Below are positions 1 to 12,800 of a DNA stretch of 64,000 nt, piece after piece. The position numbers and the translations under genes were made by a program. The first letter of the stretch is position 1, and each line of letters begins with the position of its first letter. The notes beneath the pieces were generated by a model, which did not search any database, had not been told where the DNA came from, and saw only the letters and a program-made list of their open reading frames with translations. This DNA is from Aptenodytes patagonicus (Eukaryota; Chordata; Aves; Sphenisciformes; Spheniscidae). The stretch covers positions 19,792,932-19,856,931 of the forward strand of contig NC_134950.1 of assembly GCF_965638725.1 (NCBI RefSeq), in the 5' to 3' direction.

Positions 1-3000
1 TAAGGTTTTGTCTGCATTTTGTTGATCTGTGAAAGCCAAATACCAAACCTAAAAGAAAAATTCAGACACTTGAAATTGAATTTAGACAGATTTAGGCACC
101 AAAACTCTCCAACTCAAAATAACTTGCAAGAAAGCCACCTAACCCTAATGAACATAAGGTCACAAAATGCCTCTTTGGTTTTCATCCCAAATGCCCACAA
201 GTGCTTTCAGTGTTATAAAAACTTGAAACTGTCCTGGTCTGAGCAGCGAGCCAGCCTGGTTTTGGACCAGCATCCTTCAGGTGATACACTGAGTGCAGAA
301 GCATACTTCCCTACCAAATCAAATTTTGCAAGTATACGCAACGCTACCAAATGATGACAGCATAAAACACAGCAATGATGCACAAGGTGCCTGTTTCTTG
401 GGAACACACATAGTGCAGGAATCATTGTTCAGCCTTTTAATTATTACACCAAAAAAAAAAAGAAAACAAAAACTATAGGTTCCACTCCTTTTGCCACCTC
501 AGGAGACTACAGCCTCTGACTTCCCAGAAGTCCTGCTTTCTTCCGCTCTGTGAGGGACTGGTCAAAAGTAAAGTGAGTTGGGAGTGGAAGCCTTCTTGCT
601 GAAGCTGAACTACTACACAGAAAAGAAGGCAAATTCATGGGATCAGAAAGGCAGTATACAAGGCCGTACCACAGAGAAGATCTCAATTGAGACTTGGTCT
701 CTGCTGCCAGCATGAATAAACCTCTTGTGCGGAAGGTTGGAAAGGTACCCTTGTATGTACTCTCTCTGGGTACGAGTCTCTCCTGGGTACGGTATTTTTT
801 TTGCTTGTTCTTCTGAAGTGCCCGATACAGAACAGAGATATTTGAGTACTTGATTAGGATGCTGAGACATTTACTGGACTTCTCTGCTGCTGTTATTCTG
901 ACAGGTCATGAGCAAAATTACTACACTGCAAGAAAGCAAACTGGAAAACAGCATTTGCAGATGTCTAGACACAATGTACCGTCAGATGGAACAAATAAAC
1001 TTACAAAAACAAATGTCACAGAAAGCTTTGCAAAAGCATCAGGTGAAGCTTTTTTCTTAGCAGTTCAGATGTGGGAGCAGAAATGCACCGAGTTCCTTGG
1101 CTCTGTGCTAAAGGACACAGCTAACTGCTGGCTAACAAAACGCTGCCGAATTAGAACCCCATTCCCCCTCCCACTGAGAAGGTTCAGAGCCAGCAGCAGA
1201 ACAGGAGCAGAGGCAACAGCAAAACGTACTCTATGATCCGCTGTAATTCACCCGTCCTCTCTCCCTTGCAACTTTTTCTGGAGGAGCACTCCATCTGAGT
1301 GAAGAACTTGGTAGCAAAGCCTGGAATAAAAACTGCTTCATGTACCTTGCTCCCCTTTCAGGAAGGCGTAAGGTCTAACCCAAGGGCCTGGCTCAGCGCC
1401 CAGCTTTCCCTGGCAGCGCCTGGAGTCCAGGCGCTTCTGCTGAATCTGCAGCCCTCTGTGGCTTCCTGGAGAGCTGTTATTTTTCAGGAGAGAGCAGAGC
1501 AAGAAAAAGCCTAAGAAGCTACTATGTTCTGTAGGTTTTCTGAGGCCCTTATGAATGTGTCGTGCCTTTCCACAGCAAATACGGTTTTGTTCAGAGTTAC
1601 ATATTAGTTATGAAATTCAGTTTTATAGGTAATACAGCAATGCTGCTGGTTTGTAAAGGACATCAAGAGGAGTATAAGAGTGATATCATATGATCATGTC
1701 AAGTATGTGTTCCTCCCAGTACTGATGATTAACTAGTGCACAGTAAAAATATTTTAATAAGCTGAAAAGTGACTTAATTCCTCTATATTTATTAGATATA
1801 CATGGACTGTAAGGGAAAAAAAAAATGTTTCCTTGAAAGTTAATGATTGTTTTATGATTTATGATAAGGCTATAAATCTCTATGCAAAAAGGAGAGGAGA
1901 TCAAAGGGAATCACATCCCATTATGAATCCTGAGGCAGCCTGAAGACTTCACTTTTCATATCTTGTTTCTTAGCAAGGCAAAAATTTGAGCTCGAAATGG
2001 AAAAAGATAAAGCAGGCTCTGACAATTGAATCATCATCATCAACTCTCGAGCTGAGTTACTATGGCAATGGCAGTGCTGCTGCACAGCTTCTTCTTACTC
2101 CTTCTACCAGTACAACAGCTTTGTAAATGTACATGGGAAATTTCCACCGCACGTGTGCCATGTGTGGCTCGCAGGAGAAGCCCACGGTCTCAGGTGCCCT
2201 GGTTTCTACTGAATGGGAGAGCAAATTTGTGTGACTAAAATAGGTGATCTGCAATTTTCTGTTTTCCACGGAAACAGTCTTGGAGCAGTAGGGAAAGGTC
2301 CAGGATTCTTCCTGCTCTTTTGTGCCTCAGAAAGGTACGTTCCAGTGCTTAGAAGATATCTTATAAGCATGCAGCATTTTTAATACAGGAATTGTAAGCA
2401 TTTTTTTTCAGCTGTAACTATCTCACGTCTTTGAATTATAGATGTCTTGACACTGCCAGGGGAGGATGGTATCATCTTTTTGGCAGAGCATAGCTTGGAG
2501 CTCTACATAAGTAATGGATCTAATCCTGACGCCAGGTTAATAAATTAGTAATTATAACTCGCTATATATGCAACAATCAGTGTGTCAGTACTCACCAGTG
2601 TCCTTTTTCCTCTTCGAGGACTAGATGAATGCATCACCTTTCCTATTACTGATGGTATGTCCTCTGCACTGCACATAAAAGACACATTTGCTCTTAATTA
2701 TTTTTGAGACAGTATTTAATATTTACGCTTTAACAGCAAACAGAAGTTCCCAACAGGAACTGGGGCCCTTTGTAGGAAGCATACATGCAAAGGAAGCCTT
2801 TGCCCAAAAATGCTATTGCTGAAAGTACAGTTTCTGCAAGTTCATTAAGTCCTATAAGCAGACATTTATGTGGAACCTCAAATGAGCTCCGTATCGAGAA
2901 TTTCATCATCCTTTTTGTGGAAAAGAAGTCATTTACACCCATTGTGTGGATATGCATGCAGCCCAGATCGTGGTCCTGCTAATAAATGCATGTCTTTTAA

Positions 3001-3369
3001 GTAGACCCGCTCTGGGGAGCAGATGAACAAGGTTACCACATGCGCATTAATCAATAGGAGGGTCAACAACAATTATCGCAACGAAAGGTAAGAGAGACAA
3101 TACAACAATTAAATATACTATGCAATGTATTGTCGGAGAATCAAGTTAAGTTTTTACGTCTCTACATGTTCCATAAAAAGCTGTCATTGAATAACGAGCA
3201 GAAAACATCTGACGCACTTTGCTATTTATATAGCTATACATCCATCATATCTGTACTGGTAACATCTGCCCTCTGTTACATATCTGGTTTGGTGCCTCAG
3301 CGAGAAATCTGTAAAACTGCAGACACAGCCTGCGCTCCGGCTGCCCAGATTTTCACACGTTTACCCTCC
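1..3369. other. Upstream flank of SYBU, no supported gene
   Basis: Mostly AT-rich unique sequence with short reading frames that lack family resemblance or plausible exon structure. The longest, a 128-codon + strand frame at 850-1236, has no motif I recognise and no convincing splice context. I saw no repeat or RNA gene here. Distal regulatory elements or alternative SYBU first exons could be present but cannot be recognised from sequence alone. Confidence 0.6.
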
Positions 3370-3543
3370 TCACAGCCTTTTCCGAGCAGGGGCAGGCAGC
3401 GCAGGCAGGAAGCGGGCAGGGAGCTGCCTCCCCGGGGCAGCCCGCTGACAGAGGTGCCGAGGCGATGCGGCTGCCGCCCCGGGGATTGCCGAGCCGGGCC
3501 GGGGGGAATTCGCCCCCCTCCCCGCCACCTGCTCGGCGACCTT

Positions 3544-3614
3544 GGGGCGGGCGGCAGCGCTGGCCCCCGGGCGCGGCGGCGCGGCCGGCGGCGGCACCAC
3601 GTGTCGGGGCGGGG
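3544..3614 (+). promoter_or_regulatory. SYBU: GC boxes and E-box in SYBU promoter
   Basis: GGGGCGGG at 3544-3551 and GGGGCGGGG at 3606-3614 match the Sp/KLF GC-box consensus. A palindromic CACGTG E-box (USF/MYC/MAX-type bHLH-ZIP site) is at 3598-3603. The motifs cluster within 70 bp in the core of the CpG island. Sites of this kind occur by chance in GC-rich DNA, so function is inferred from position. Confidence 0.4.
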
Positions 3615-3731
3615 AGCGGCGGCGGCGGCGGCGGGGCCGGGCCGGGCTCCGCCACCCCCAGCGCCGCAGCGGCAGCAGCAAGCAGCGGCAGCGGCAGCGA
3701 AGGACCCCGGCTTAGCGCATCCCTCTCGCCC

Positions 3732-3767
3732 ATGCCAGGTGCCTGTCCCCGGCTGCGCGGTGACTGA
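3732..3767 (+). promoter_or_regulatory. SYBU: Short upstream ORF before SYBU start
   Basis: An ATG at 3732 opens an 11-codon frame that ends with TGA at 3765-3767, only 6 nt before the SYBU ATG at 3774 and in the same frame as it. The uATG has a pyrimidine at -3 (cgcccATGc), so it is weaker than the main start, which has G at -3 and G at +4. If transcription starts upstream of 3732, leaky scanning or reinitiation would be needed. Peptide function is not implied. Confidence 0.45.
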
Positions 3768-3773
3768 GGAGCG

Positions 3774-3800
3774 ATGGGGCCTCTGCGGGAGAGCAGCAAG
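3774..3800 (+). CDS. SYBU: SYBU coding exon 1
   Basis: Encodes residues 1-9, MGPLRESSK, matching the syntabulin N-terminus. The exon ends AAG followed by the donor GTGAGG at 3801, in phase 0. The 5' UTR lies upstream within the CpG island, and its start is not defined by the sequence. Confidence 0.93.
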
Positions 3801-6800
3801 GTGAGGAGCCGGGGAGGGAAGGGGCGGCAGGGGTGGCTGCGGGGGGCCGGGCGGCTGCGGGGCGGCGAGTCGGGGCTGCGGGGACGGAGGAGAGGCAGGG
3901 GGAGGCAAACCCCGGCCCCCCCCCGCCCGCCCCGCGGGCGGGGGGGGGCCGGGGTTTGCCTCCCCCTGCCTCGATGGTGGAAGGAGGAGGGCGCATCCGA
4001 GGGGTCCCTGACGCCGGGGTGTCCCTTCCCGAGCAGGAGCAGAAGACGCAGCTGGAGAAGGAGGTGTCCCGCAGCCGCATCCCCCGCCTGGTCCTCCGGC
4101 CGCAGCAGAAGGTATCCCCCGCTTCCGAGTCGCCCTTTTCGGAAGAGGAGAGCCGGGAGTTCAACGCGCCCAGTTCCTCCGGGGGCTCCGGCAGGACCGT
4201 CAGCAGCAACAGCTTCTGCTCAGGTACCGCAAACGGACCCCCCCCCCCCCCCCGCCCCAGTTCTCAGCCTGGGGGTCACGGTGGGCCCCGCCATGCCAAC
4301 CCCCGAGGCTTCACTGTCACCCCCAGACGCAGCATCCGTGTGTCGGGCTCATATCGAGCCCTACCAAGCATCCCGCTTTGCAGATGAAGAAGGGCAACCA
4401 CTGATTTTTCCAGGGAAATCCAGTATCTGTTCTTTTAATACGTGTCCGTAAGCGACACCAGATGTTTCCATTTCGAGTTCTGCTATCCGCCACTAAAAAG
4501 TTGGCGGGTTTACTGCAGCAGAATAGTTGCTTTAATGAGAAATATTTGCCTTAAAAACTGCAGCATGGGTTTGAGGCATTCTGAAAAGCCCGTAAGCCAA
4601 AGAGTCAGTAAAACAGGGGAGTTGCTATTAAAGGTATCAGACATGGATCAAATACTGCAATTCCTTTTGGGTTTGTGGCGATGATCTCTGTGCATGAATC
4701 GGAACAAAATACGTAGGTGAAGTTTTTGCTGTCATATTGAATTGAGTTTTCTTTAGTTGAGAATTCAGGCTTCGCCTGACAAGCGTGTTGCCAGGTGTGA
4801 GCTGGGCATGATGTCTTCTCTATAGAGAGGGCAATGGCTGTGTGATATACCAGAAGTAAATTACTACTCTCCAACTGTAGACCACAAAAGTGTCATTTGC
4901 TCTTCAAAATCAGTATATCCCTTTACGTCAGGGACAACTTGAAACCAGATTTTTTATGTTAAATATTTGTCCTGTGTAGAGTGTAGCACAATTTAAGTGC
5001 CTCAATTAGCAGTGAATGACTCAGATACCTACTAGTGGTGAGGACTCTTTTAATTCAGTGAAACTCTTCACCGCTATGACATTATGCTCATGGATAACGG
5101 CATTGAGCGTCACATCATGAACACCTCGGGCTCTATATGCATGTGGTAATTTTAAAGGTATTTTGGTGACCAAAAATTTGGTTTTAATAGTCAGTATTTT
5201 GGAGAGCATAACATTCTCTGTCTAACTAAAGACCTGAATTATAACAAGTATTTTTGTAGTAGTTAATATCAGAGCAAGTTCCTGAACTTCCTTTTTGTTT
5301 ATTCATAAAGTATTTCAATTACCAAAGGTTTTCCTGAGAACAGCCAGAAACACTCATATTTATCTTTGTCTTCACTACAGTGCATCAGATTATTATTTTT
5401 TTTAATTCCTTTAATGAAAAGCAGTGTATTGAACACTGTGTACAAGAACAGTCAATTTTCCTAGATGAGAAACACAATATCCATGTTTGAATTTACCATT
5501 TCCTTCTTAGCTTGGATAGATTTTGCAATTCAGGCTCAGTGGAATGATCTGTTTGGTTATTGTTTAATGAACAGTGCAGAGCGTTAAACAAACAACATAG
5601 TATTGTAAGAACGCTGAAGTCTTTTTCCCGTGCCTTTTGAATCCCTCCACTTACCTGCTTGAGTTTGCCTGTTACAAAGAAGTAAAATCTTTTGAAGCTT
5701 TCTAGGAATACATTATTTTTATGATCTCTCCCAAATGGCTGCTTTTTATCCTGAATTTTTTTTCCCCCCTATGTGTTGACAAGCCTTTCATCCTGGTTAC
5801 TGACATTCTTTTTTATGATATCTTTTGGGTTTGTATCGCGTTTTTCAGATCTACTGAACACAGAGCTGCCAAAGTAATATCCTTGCTGTCCCACTGCCCT
5901 ATATAGGCTGTCTTGAGTCCCAGCAGAGCGTTGTATTTACTCTGGGTGTGTCTGATCTCATGGCTTGACAGTTCTAAGGTGCCTTTCACAGAGGTACTCA
6001 AGAATGTCATGCGTCTCTTAACCTGCCTCTTAAGCACAACAGGTCCTATTTTTATTTCCTTTATTCATCTTTTATTCTTCCATGAATGCTGCATTGTTTT
6101 AGTTTGATTTTTTCCCGATGCTGAGAGCTTTGTGCTTCTCAAGCTGCCTGCAGCACCCATGCAGGTATGCACTACCCGGTTTGAGTGCTGCGAGTCGTCA
6201 AACCTTATGCAGCGAAGGATCAGCCAATGCACTGTCCTCCATCCCAGTACGTGGTTTTGTTGTTGATAGGTTCGATGGATTTTTCACTGTGATGCAGCTA
6301 TGACAACACTCACTGCCTTGATTTCCTCATTCTCTGACATCTCTTCCTTGTCTTCCACTTGCAATCCTTCTTTATCATAGTACGTCTAATTCAGATTGAA
6401 ATTCCCCAGCGGCAGCAGGTGGCTGCTGGTTACTGTTTCTGGGGAGGGGATGGAGAAGAGCTGCGTGGAGAGGTGAGTGGAGGGGCCGCGGTCTCTAACC
6501 TGCCTCTCCTGGTGCTTCGCTAGGCACTTACCATCTTCGCTGAGAAGTGACGTGCGCAGAAAGTGTATTTAAAATTAGCAAGTAATGAATTTGGAATAGG
6601 TGCGCAGATGAATAATGTGATGAACAATAGTGTGATGGCATTATGAAAAATTTCATGAGCATTTGGATAAATGTCTTTTTTTGTAACTTCTTTGGAGCAT
6701 TAAACTCCAAAAGGTTCTTGATAAGCAGCAGGTAGTGTGACTTGGCCTCTGGAATAATTCATTTCCTCTTTACCCTTCTCTTGACAAGTTGCTCTCTACC

Positions 6801-9800
6801 TTTCTTCCTTTATTATTGACGCCAAGTGGTTATGATCAGTAGATTTCTTTCTCCCCCAGTAGAAATGATTTTTTTCCTCGTCCATTTAAATATGTATTTG
6901 CTGCTTGATTCCCTAGAGCTTCTGAGGTTGTCTATTTTCCCTGGGTGCTTACATTGGTCCCAAGCATAAATGAAGGCTTGGAGTTCTTCTTTCTCTCTAA
7001 ATAAGAGCAGCAGGGTCTTCCAGGTATCGTTAATGTTGGTTTAGGTAGAGGGAACCTTTGAGAACCATGGTGGTGCTGCAAGCATGGTGGCAACAGCAAA
7101 AAATACCACGCGGCAACAGACAAGAGACACTTTGTTTTAATGCTTAGTTTCTTTTGAAGAAGTTGTTAGTTCTGTCTGAGATAAGTTTTAAATTTGCGTG
7201 ATCATCTCCCTCTTTATCCTGTGTGACGGGATCAGAGACTCACTTGATAGCGTTGGTCAATTATTTGCAATTGACTTTCTGTCAATTTTGCTTTATAAGT
7301 CCGTATGAAACATGGCGAGTCTGTTAATCTGTTTTATCTGTGATACTCCTGACAAAATGTATTTTTAATATTCTTTGTTTCTGCCAAGTGAACATGGATG
7401 CTCTCTGGATGTTGTGTAGCCAAGTTGAGCCTCTGTATCAGTATTCACTCTGCACAATCCTTCCTTAAACTCTCAGCACATCTGGGGTCCTGCTTGTCAT
7501 TTGATACGGGAGCACTTCTCCTCCTTCAGCCGCTGCCCTCCTTCGGCTTGGATGTCGGCCACAGAACTCGTATGATGTCAAATGATGAAAAAACACTCTC
7601 CCAGCAGCTTCGTCTGGCTCAGCTGCTACCGAGCATTTGCCCGTGTCATGCATGTTTTCCTGAGAAGTTGCACTTGGCTTTGAAGCGGCTGCACGCGCTT
7701 ACCTTGTCAGTCGGGAGGAGGGCGTGATTTTAAACGTTGCAAACAAATCATCTGCTCACGGGTCCATGGCTGAGCGGCTGCTGGGCTGCCTTTGATAGTT
7801 CCAGTTGCAGTATTTGCTTGATAAGAAATAAGATATTTAGGGCGGGGCATTATCCTTGATTTTTGTGTACACGTCCTTTTGATACCAAGCCAGTTGTGTA
7901 TTGGATCGAAGGCAGCCTGGATGTGCTAAGCTCAGTAACAGTCTGTTTAGCTTTTCATTTTAAAAGGATGTTAGTTTGGGATATACTTTTTTCCTAGTTT
8001 CTGCCTCTGAATAGCTCAGCTTTTAGATTTCTCCTTATGAAGAAGGGTTGTTACATGCTACCTTTATAATGACGCCCAAGCTTTCCTTCAGCCTTTCTTC
8101 AGAAGCCAGCCGCCTGAATTTCTGCAGGTAATGCAGCAGAGCTTTGTTAACTGAGATGTAGCTTTGCAGGAAGCATTTGTGCACTGAAGAATCAGTTCAG
8201 CAAAAGACTTTATGAGCCAGAGGACCCGTTTTGTTTCAATAGCAAATGGTTCCACTTTTCTTGGGCTTACCTGCAAATTGCCTTGTTAACTAGACTGCGT
8301 AATACTACGGGCCATTGAAAGACAGTGGCGTCTCTGTATATGAATGATTGTGACTCACTCCAACAAAGTTTTCAAAAACAGGAGTTGAAGCTTCTTTTTT
8401 GCTTTTTCTTTCAAATTTCAAGGTCTGGGTTCAGTGCTTATTTCATAACTTGTTCTTTTCTGGTGTAGAGATTTTTTTTAAATCTTGTTCTTTACATGCA
8501 TGGCACAATAAACACGCTCTGGTACCGTGGCTGCACTGTAAGCCCCGGGGTGTAGGCGCTGCAACAGGAATCTCAGTGTTACCGTTCCCTGCTCCCTTGC
8601 TCCTGTGCACGGTCCTCTTGAACTCGAAGACTATTTGCCAATTATCCCAGCTGGTGATGGATGCTGGGGCTGAATTCGCAGTGCATATGTCAAAAAAATG
8701 CATGTAGGCTTTAGGCAGGCTTATTTAAGCCAATGTGAATGCACTACTCATATTACTAGCCACAGACCAGAGCAGAAGGGAATTTGTATGGATGTTACTG
8801 GACAAAATGCTGTACCTTCTCACACTCCGGTAAGTAGTTTCTTTGCTAGAGCATTGAAGTAGGTTGTATTGTAAACCAGCTAGCCTTGGAGGCTACACTA
8901 TTAAAATGTGTGTACTTAAATATATATTTCTGAATAGAAACAGGTAGAGGAAAACAAATTTGCAGTATTTTAATAAGGCAACAGATTGAGGCTAGAGAGT
9001 TATTATGAATTACTGAAAATAATTACCCCTTTTATTTGTGTATGTATATATGTATGTATTATTATGGAAACAGTGAGCTCTCCCGTTCTTCTTGTTTCTT
9101 GTTATAAGAAGAAATATTTTGTTTAAATAGTTCCTTACTGGTTTATTTGTTGTTTTTTTAGTCTGAGTTACTGAATCAGAGAGATATGCTTAAAAGTGCT
9201 CAAGTATGTGATACTGAAAGTTAGCTTCTCTTTCCTGCAGTCCTTTATGCTGCACTGTTCCACAGTCTTTTTGCCATTTTTTCAAACTTCTGAAGTGGAG
9301 GTCTTCTCCAGTGCATTTGTTTGCAGCACTCTGTAAGGCAGTTCAGTAATCACTGTGATATTAATTTGCAAAAACGTTGAAACAAAATCTGCTTTCAAAA
9401 ACGCACGTATGGCCTTTGCATAAGGGTGACACTGGTGACATGCTTCCTTTTCTCACTGCTGCTTCCCTGGAGAATTTCCTGCTGGGCCGGCTTACGTGCA
9501 ATAATTTATTATTGCTTCATATTGTTAACCACCAGTTCTGTTTCTGCAGCACAGGGATCTGTTCCAAACATGGAAATGAGAGAAGTGCCTAGGTACTAAA
9601 GAGCAAAGCCTGCCTGTTCCTCCGTTTTTGGCCTTTCCCTGCTTCCCTTTCAACTTCACTATTTATTCCCTCTTACTAAGTAACGATCCTTTTTTTCCTG
9701 TGCCACACAACAACATCTGGAAGCCAAAATATTTGACCTTTTGAATGTTTGTTGTCACCTTTTTATGTTTCTGTCAGCACTGTGAACCTTTAAAGCCTGA

Positions 9801-12800
9801 CCCAGAGCCTCCTGAGGTCAGTAGAAGAGTTCCCGTTGTCTCTGGCGCATTTTGGATGGTGTCCTGAGAACGCTTAGTGCCTCACCCTTTCTACTACCCT
9901 GTTTGTCGCAGCTTGCTGTGTACTATGGACTGAATTCTAAGCTATATCCTGTATTTTCTTCACCAACAATGTGTAATCTAATAATTTTGTTTTAAAGTGG
10001 TTTTCATGCAATTTTCTATTGAGTTGAATGTTGCCATGTGTATTGAAGAACATCACAACTTGTAGCAGAAATGAACCTTTAATCAAAAGTCTTTGATTCC
10101 TTTTGTATTAAGAGAGAAACTTGATATTTTAAAAGAATTTCTACATGACATGTTTTTACCCTACAGTTATAGGATTAATACAAATCCTTGAAATTTTGGA
10201 ATGGTGTTTTGACATGTATGTATCACCAAATACGGTGAGTGGGTTCTATGGTGATGCTGAGTGCCAGTCTGGGTTTGGTGGCAATTAAAAAAAAAGAAAG
10301 GAAAAATATGCATAAAGCAATAATGGATATAATATATGTGATTTCCACGCATCATTAGAAGGTAAACAGTGCAACCTTATGAGGTGATGTTGAAGCTGTG
10401 AGGATCACAGTCATACACTGTCAGCCGTAGAGGCAGAGCTATATGAGGATGAAGAAGTATAACATGTTGTACCATTTGAGGAACAGGTACAAATTTCTAT
10501 GTATGTGGTCTATTTAAGGTTTTTATTTAAAAAAATGTTACCTTCAAAATTGGATAGAATATTTATAATTTCTTTGCTGCATAATGGAATTAAACACATA
10601 AAAGCACACACACAAAAGGTCATCTATATATACATATATTTCACACATATCACACCAGTGATATGAAATGGGTAATATTCCTCTCCCACCAGAAGTAGCA
10701 GCAGTGGCTCCACTTCCAGCTATGGGCCTCAGGAAAGGTTAGTGAGGTCTACTAAAGTGGTTAAAAACCCCTACCAAACAACCAAGATTCTTCTTTGTCT
10801 CTTTTTCAGACTCCTTCCCCTCCTGACCTTTAGTTAAAACTTTCCTTTAAAGTTTTCAAATAGATTTTCAGTCCTTTATCATCTTAAACCCATTGTCCAA
10901 ATGTTATCTGTGATGTGATATCAAAACTCTAGGAGCTGTGCTATTCCTGACCGCAGCGCTCTCCTAGTAACAGTACTATTTTTACTGATATTTTTACTAG
11001 TAAGCCTTGATGCTTTTGTTCTGTAATACTAATACCATTAGTGGTGCTATAAATGTAATGACAAAGCCAGTAAACTACAATTATATAGTCCTTTTTTCAC
11101 ATGGTTTCCCAGAACTCACGTCAGTCCTGCTTGTTAGTGAAATGTTCAAATAGAAGGAAGGTTAGTAGATTTGCTGCCAAAGTCAATTAAAATTTGCTGC
11201 TTCAGTGTAACTTTGGTATTGTACAGTCAGATGTCAAGAGCTGATACCTTTAAGGACATGTTTATGGGAAATACTGCATCGTAAAAGATGCCCAAGCTGT
11301 AGAAGGGGGTCAGTCCATCTTCTTTCACCTTCCTCTCCCCTTTTCTGCAGAATCTGAACCTATCACCGTTCATGCCATGCTGTGAGTGAGCAGAGGGGAC
11401 CTCTTGCTGAATTCAGTGAGCAGCTTCCATACTAAATTTTCGGTAGTGACCATTAATGGTCAGCCTCTGGGTGTGATGGAAGAAAGGTCAAAGGGGCTGG
11501 TGAGGGACAGGTGTAAAAGTTGCCTGTATATTAATGATAGGAACCTCAGCAACAAGCAAAAGGAGTTGAAGATGTTTAGTCTTGATTTTACTTACTTCAC
11601 TACTGGGTTAGATTTTATGACTAGAACATTAAAATCAATAGTTCCAGCTTGCAAGATGGACTGGGAAAAATAGGGTGGCTCCCAGCTGTGGACTGTCTAA
11701 AAAATGTAAAGGAAAAGTATGATCCTAAGCATGTAGGTTGTACGGAACCTCTGGAGATCATTTCATCCAGCCTCCTTTTTGAAGCAGGACTGTTTCCAGC
11801 ACTACGCCACATCAGCCATGGCTTTGTCTGTCCGAGTCTAGAAAACCTTCAAGGACAAAGAGTTTGCACAGACTCTCTAGGTGACCTCAGGGAGTGGTGG
11901 AGCTGCTAGCCTGCCTTCCTTCACAGGCAAAATGGAGCATAGTTAATTCAGGTTCTGTCTGCAGAGACATGGAGATTAAATGTGGAATTAATTTGCTTAG
12001 CAGGATTTCGTATAAGTAGGCCTCCTCTCTTTTCCTGACAGGGCTACAGTTTTGGTTGCTCTTCTGCTTTGCTTTAGCGTACTTGACTTCTGGTAAGACA
12101 CTTGCCTCACAAGCAATAATATAATAATAATAATATTCTGAATAATTTTATTAAATACCAACCGCAACAGATCTTAAAAATAGCTGTAAAATGAGTTTAG
12201 AATTGATCAGAAGGACCAAAACCAGTAGCGTTTTTAGGACTCTACTTTTAGTGAAGTTATTAAATATTTTTATCAACAGTCTGTGTGATTTTGCAGGTTT
12301 GCAGGTGACAAATTGTTTGTAGCAAATGACTAATCTTCTAGAGTACATGAAATCACCTACTGGAATGGCTGCAGTAAAAATGAAATGTTTTAGTACAAAT
12401 AGGAGCTGAGGAGAATATTCACACCTCTTACCTTAATCTGTACTCCCTAAATCATTGCTGGGCAGGTGAGGGTGCCTCCAGAGGGCCATTCAGTGTCGTG
12501 ATGAGGTGGGAGTTAGACTCCTACCTATTGAGACCCTGATGGTGTGCATGTCAATATACTCCACCTCTGTCTTTCTATGTGTACTACTCATTGTATACTA
12601 TTATGTTTCATCCTGCTGCTTTTACTGTGGTCCTTTGTGTTGCCCAGTTGTTCCAGAATGATACTGTGAATCTCCTGTTAGCAATGTTTTCTGACTGGAC
12701 GGTGAGCCCTTACACCTCACTGGTTCAGCTGCCCAAGTCAGAACAGTGGTTGTGCTAGTCAATGGAAAGAGATGAGATCCTCCAGACAAGTGACTCAGAG

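Larger units (their letters stand above)
3370..4290 (+). promoter_or_regulatory. SYBU: CpG island, SYBU promoter region
   Basis: An abrupt change from AT-rich DNA to very GC- and CpG-rich sequence begins near 3370 and ends near 4290. It spans the first two SYBU coding exons. GC boxes and a CACGTG E-box lie 160-230 bp upstream of the start codon, and no TATA box sits at a sensible distance. This is the usual form of a TATA-less CpG-island promoter with dispersed start sites, so the exact transcription start cannot be fixed here. Confidence 0.85.

Noticed and set aside
850..1236. 128-codon + strand frame upstream of SYBU
   Set aside because: No recognisable motif, no promoter or splice context, and a length that is expected by chance in a window of this size.
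3222..3236. TATA-like TATTTATATAGC as the SYBU TATA box
   Set aside because: It lies over 500 bp before the start codon and outside the CpG island, with no initiator or other support.
3297..3908. A 203-codon - strand frame and a 224-codon + strand frame over the SYBU promoter
   Set aside because: Both are Pro/Ala/Gly/Arg-rich translations of CpG-island DNA, where stop codons are scarce. They overlap each other and the true start region and show no domain.
3774..4451. Unspliced frame continuing from the SYBU ATG through intron 1
   Set aside because: The frame reads through the GTGAGG donor and the palindrome. Homology to syntabulin resumes only at 4037 in a different frame, so splicing is required.
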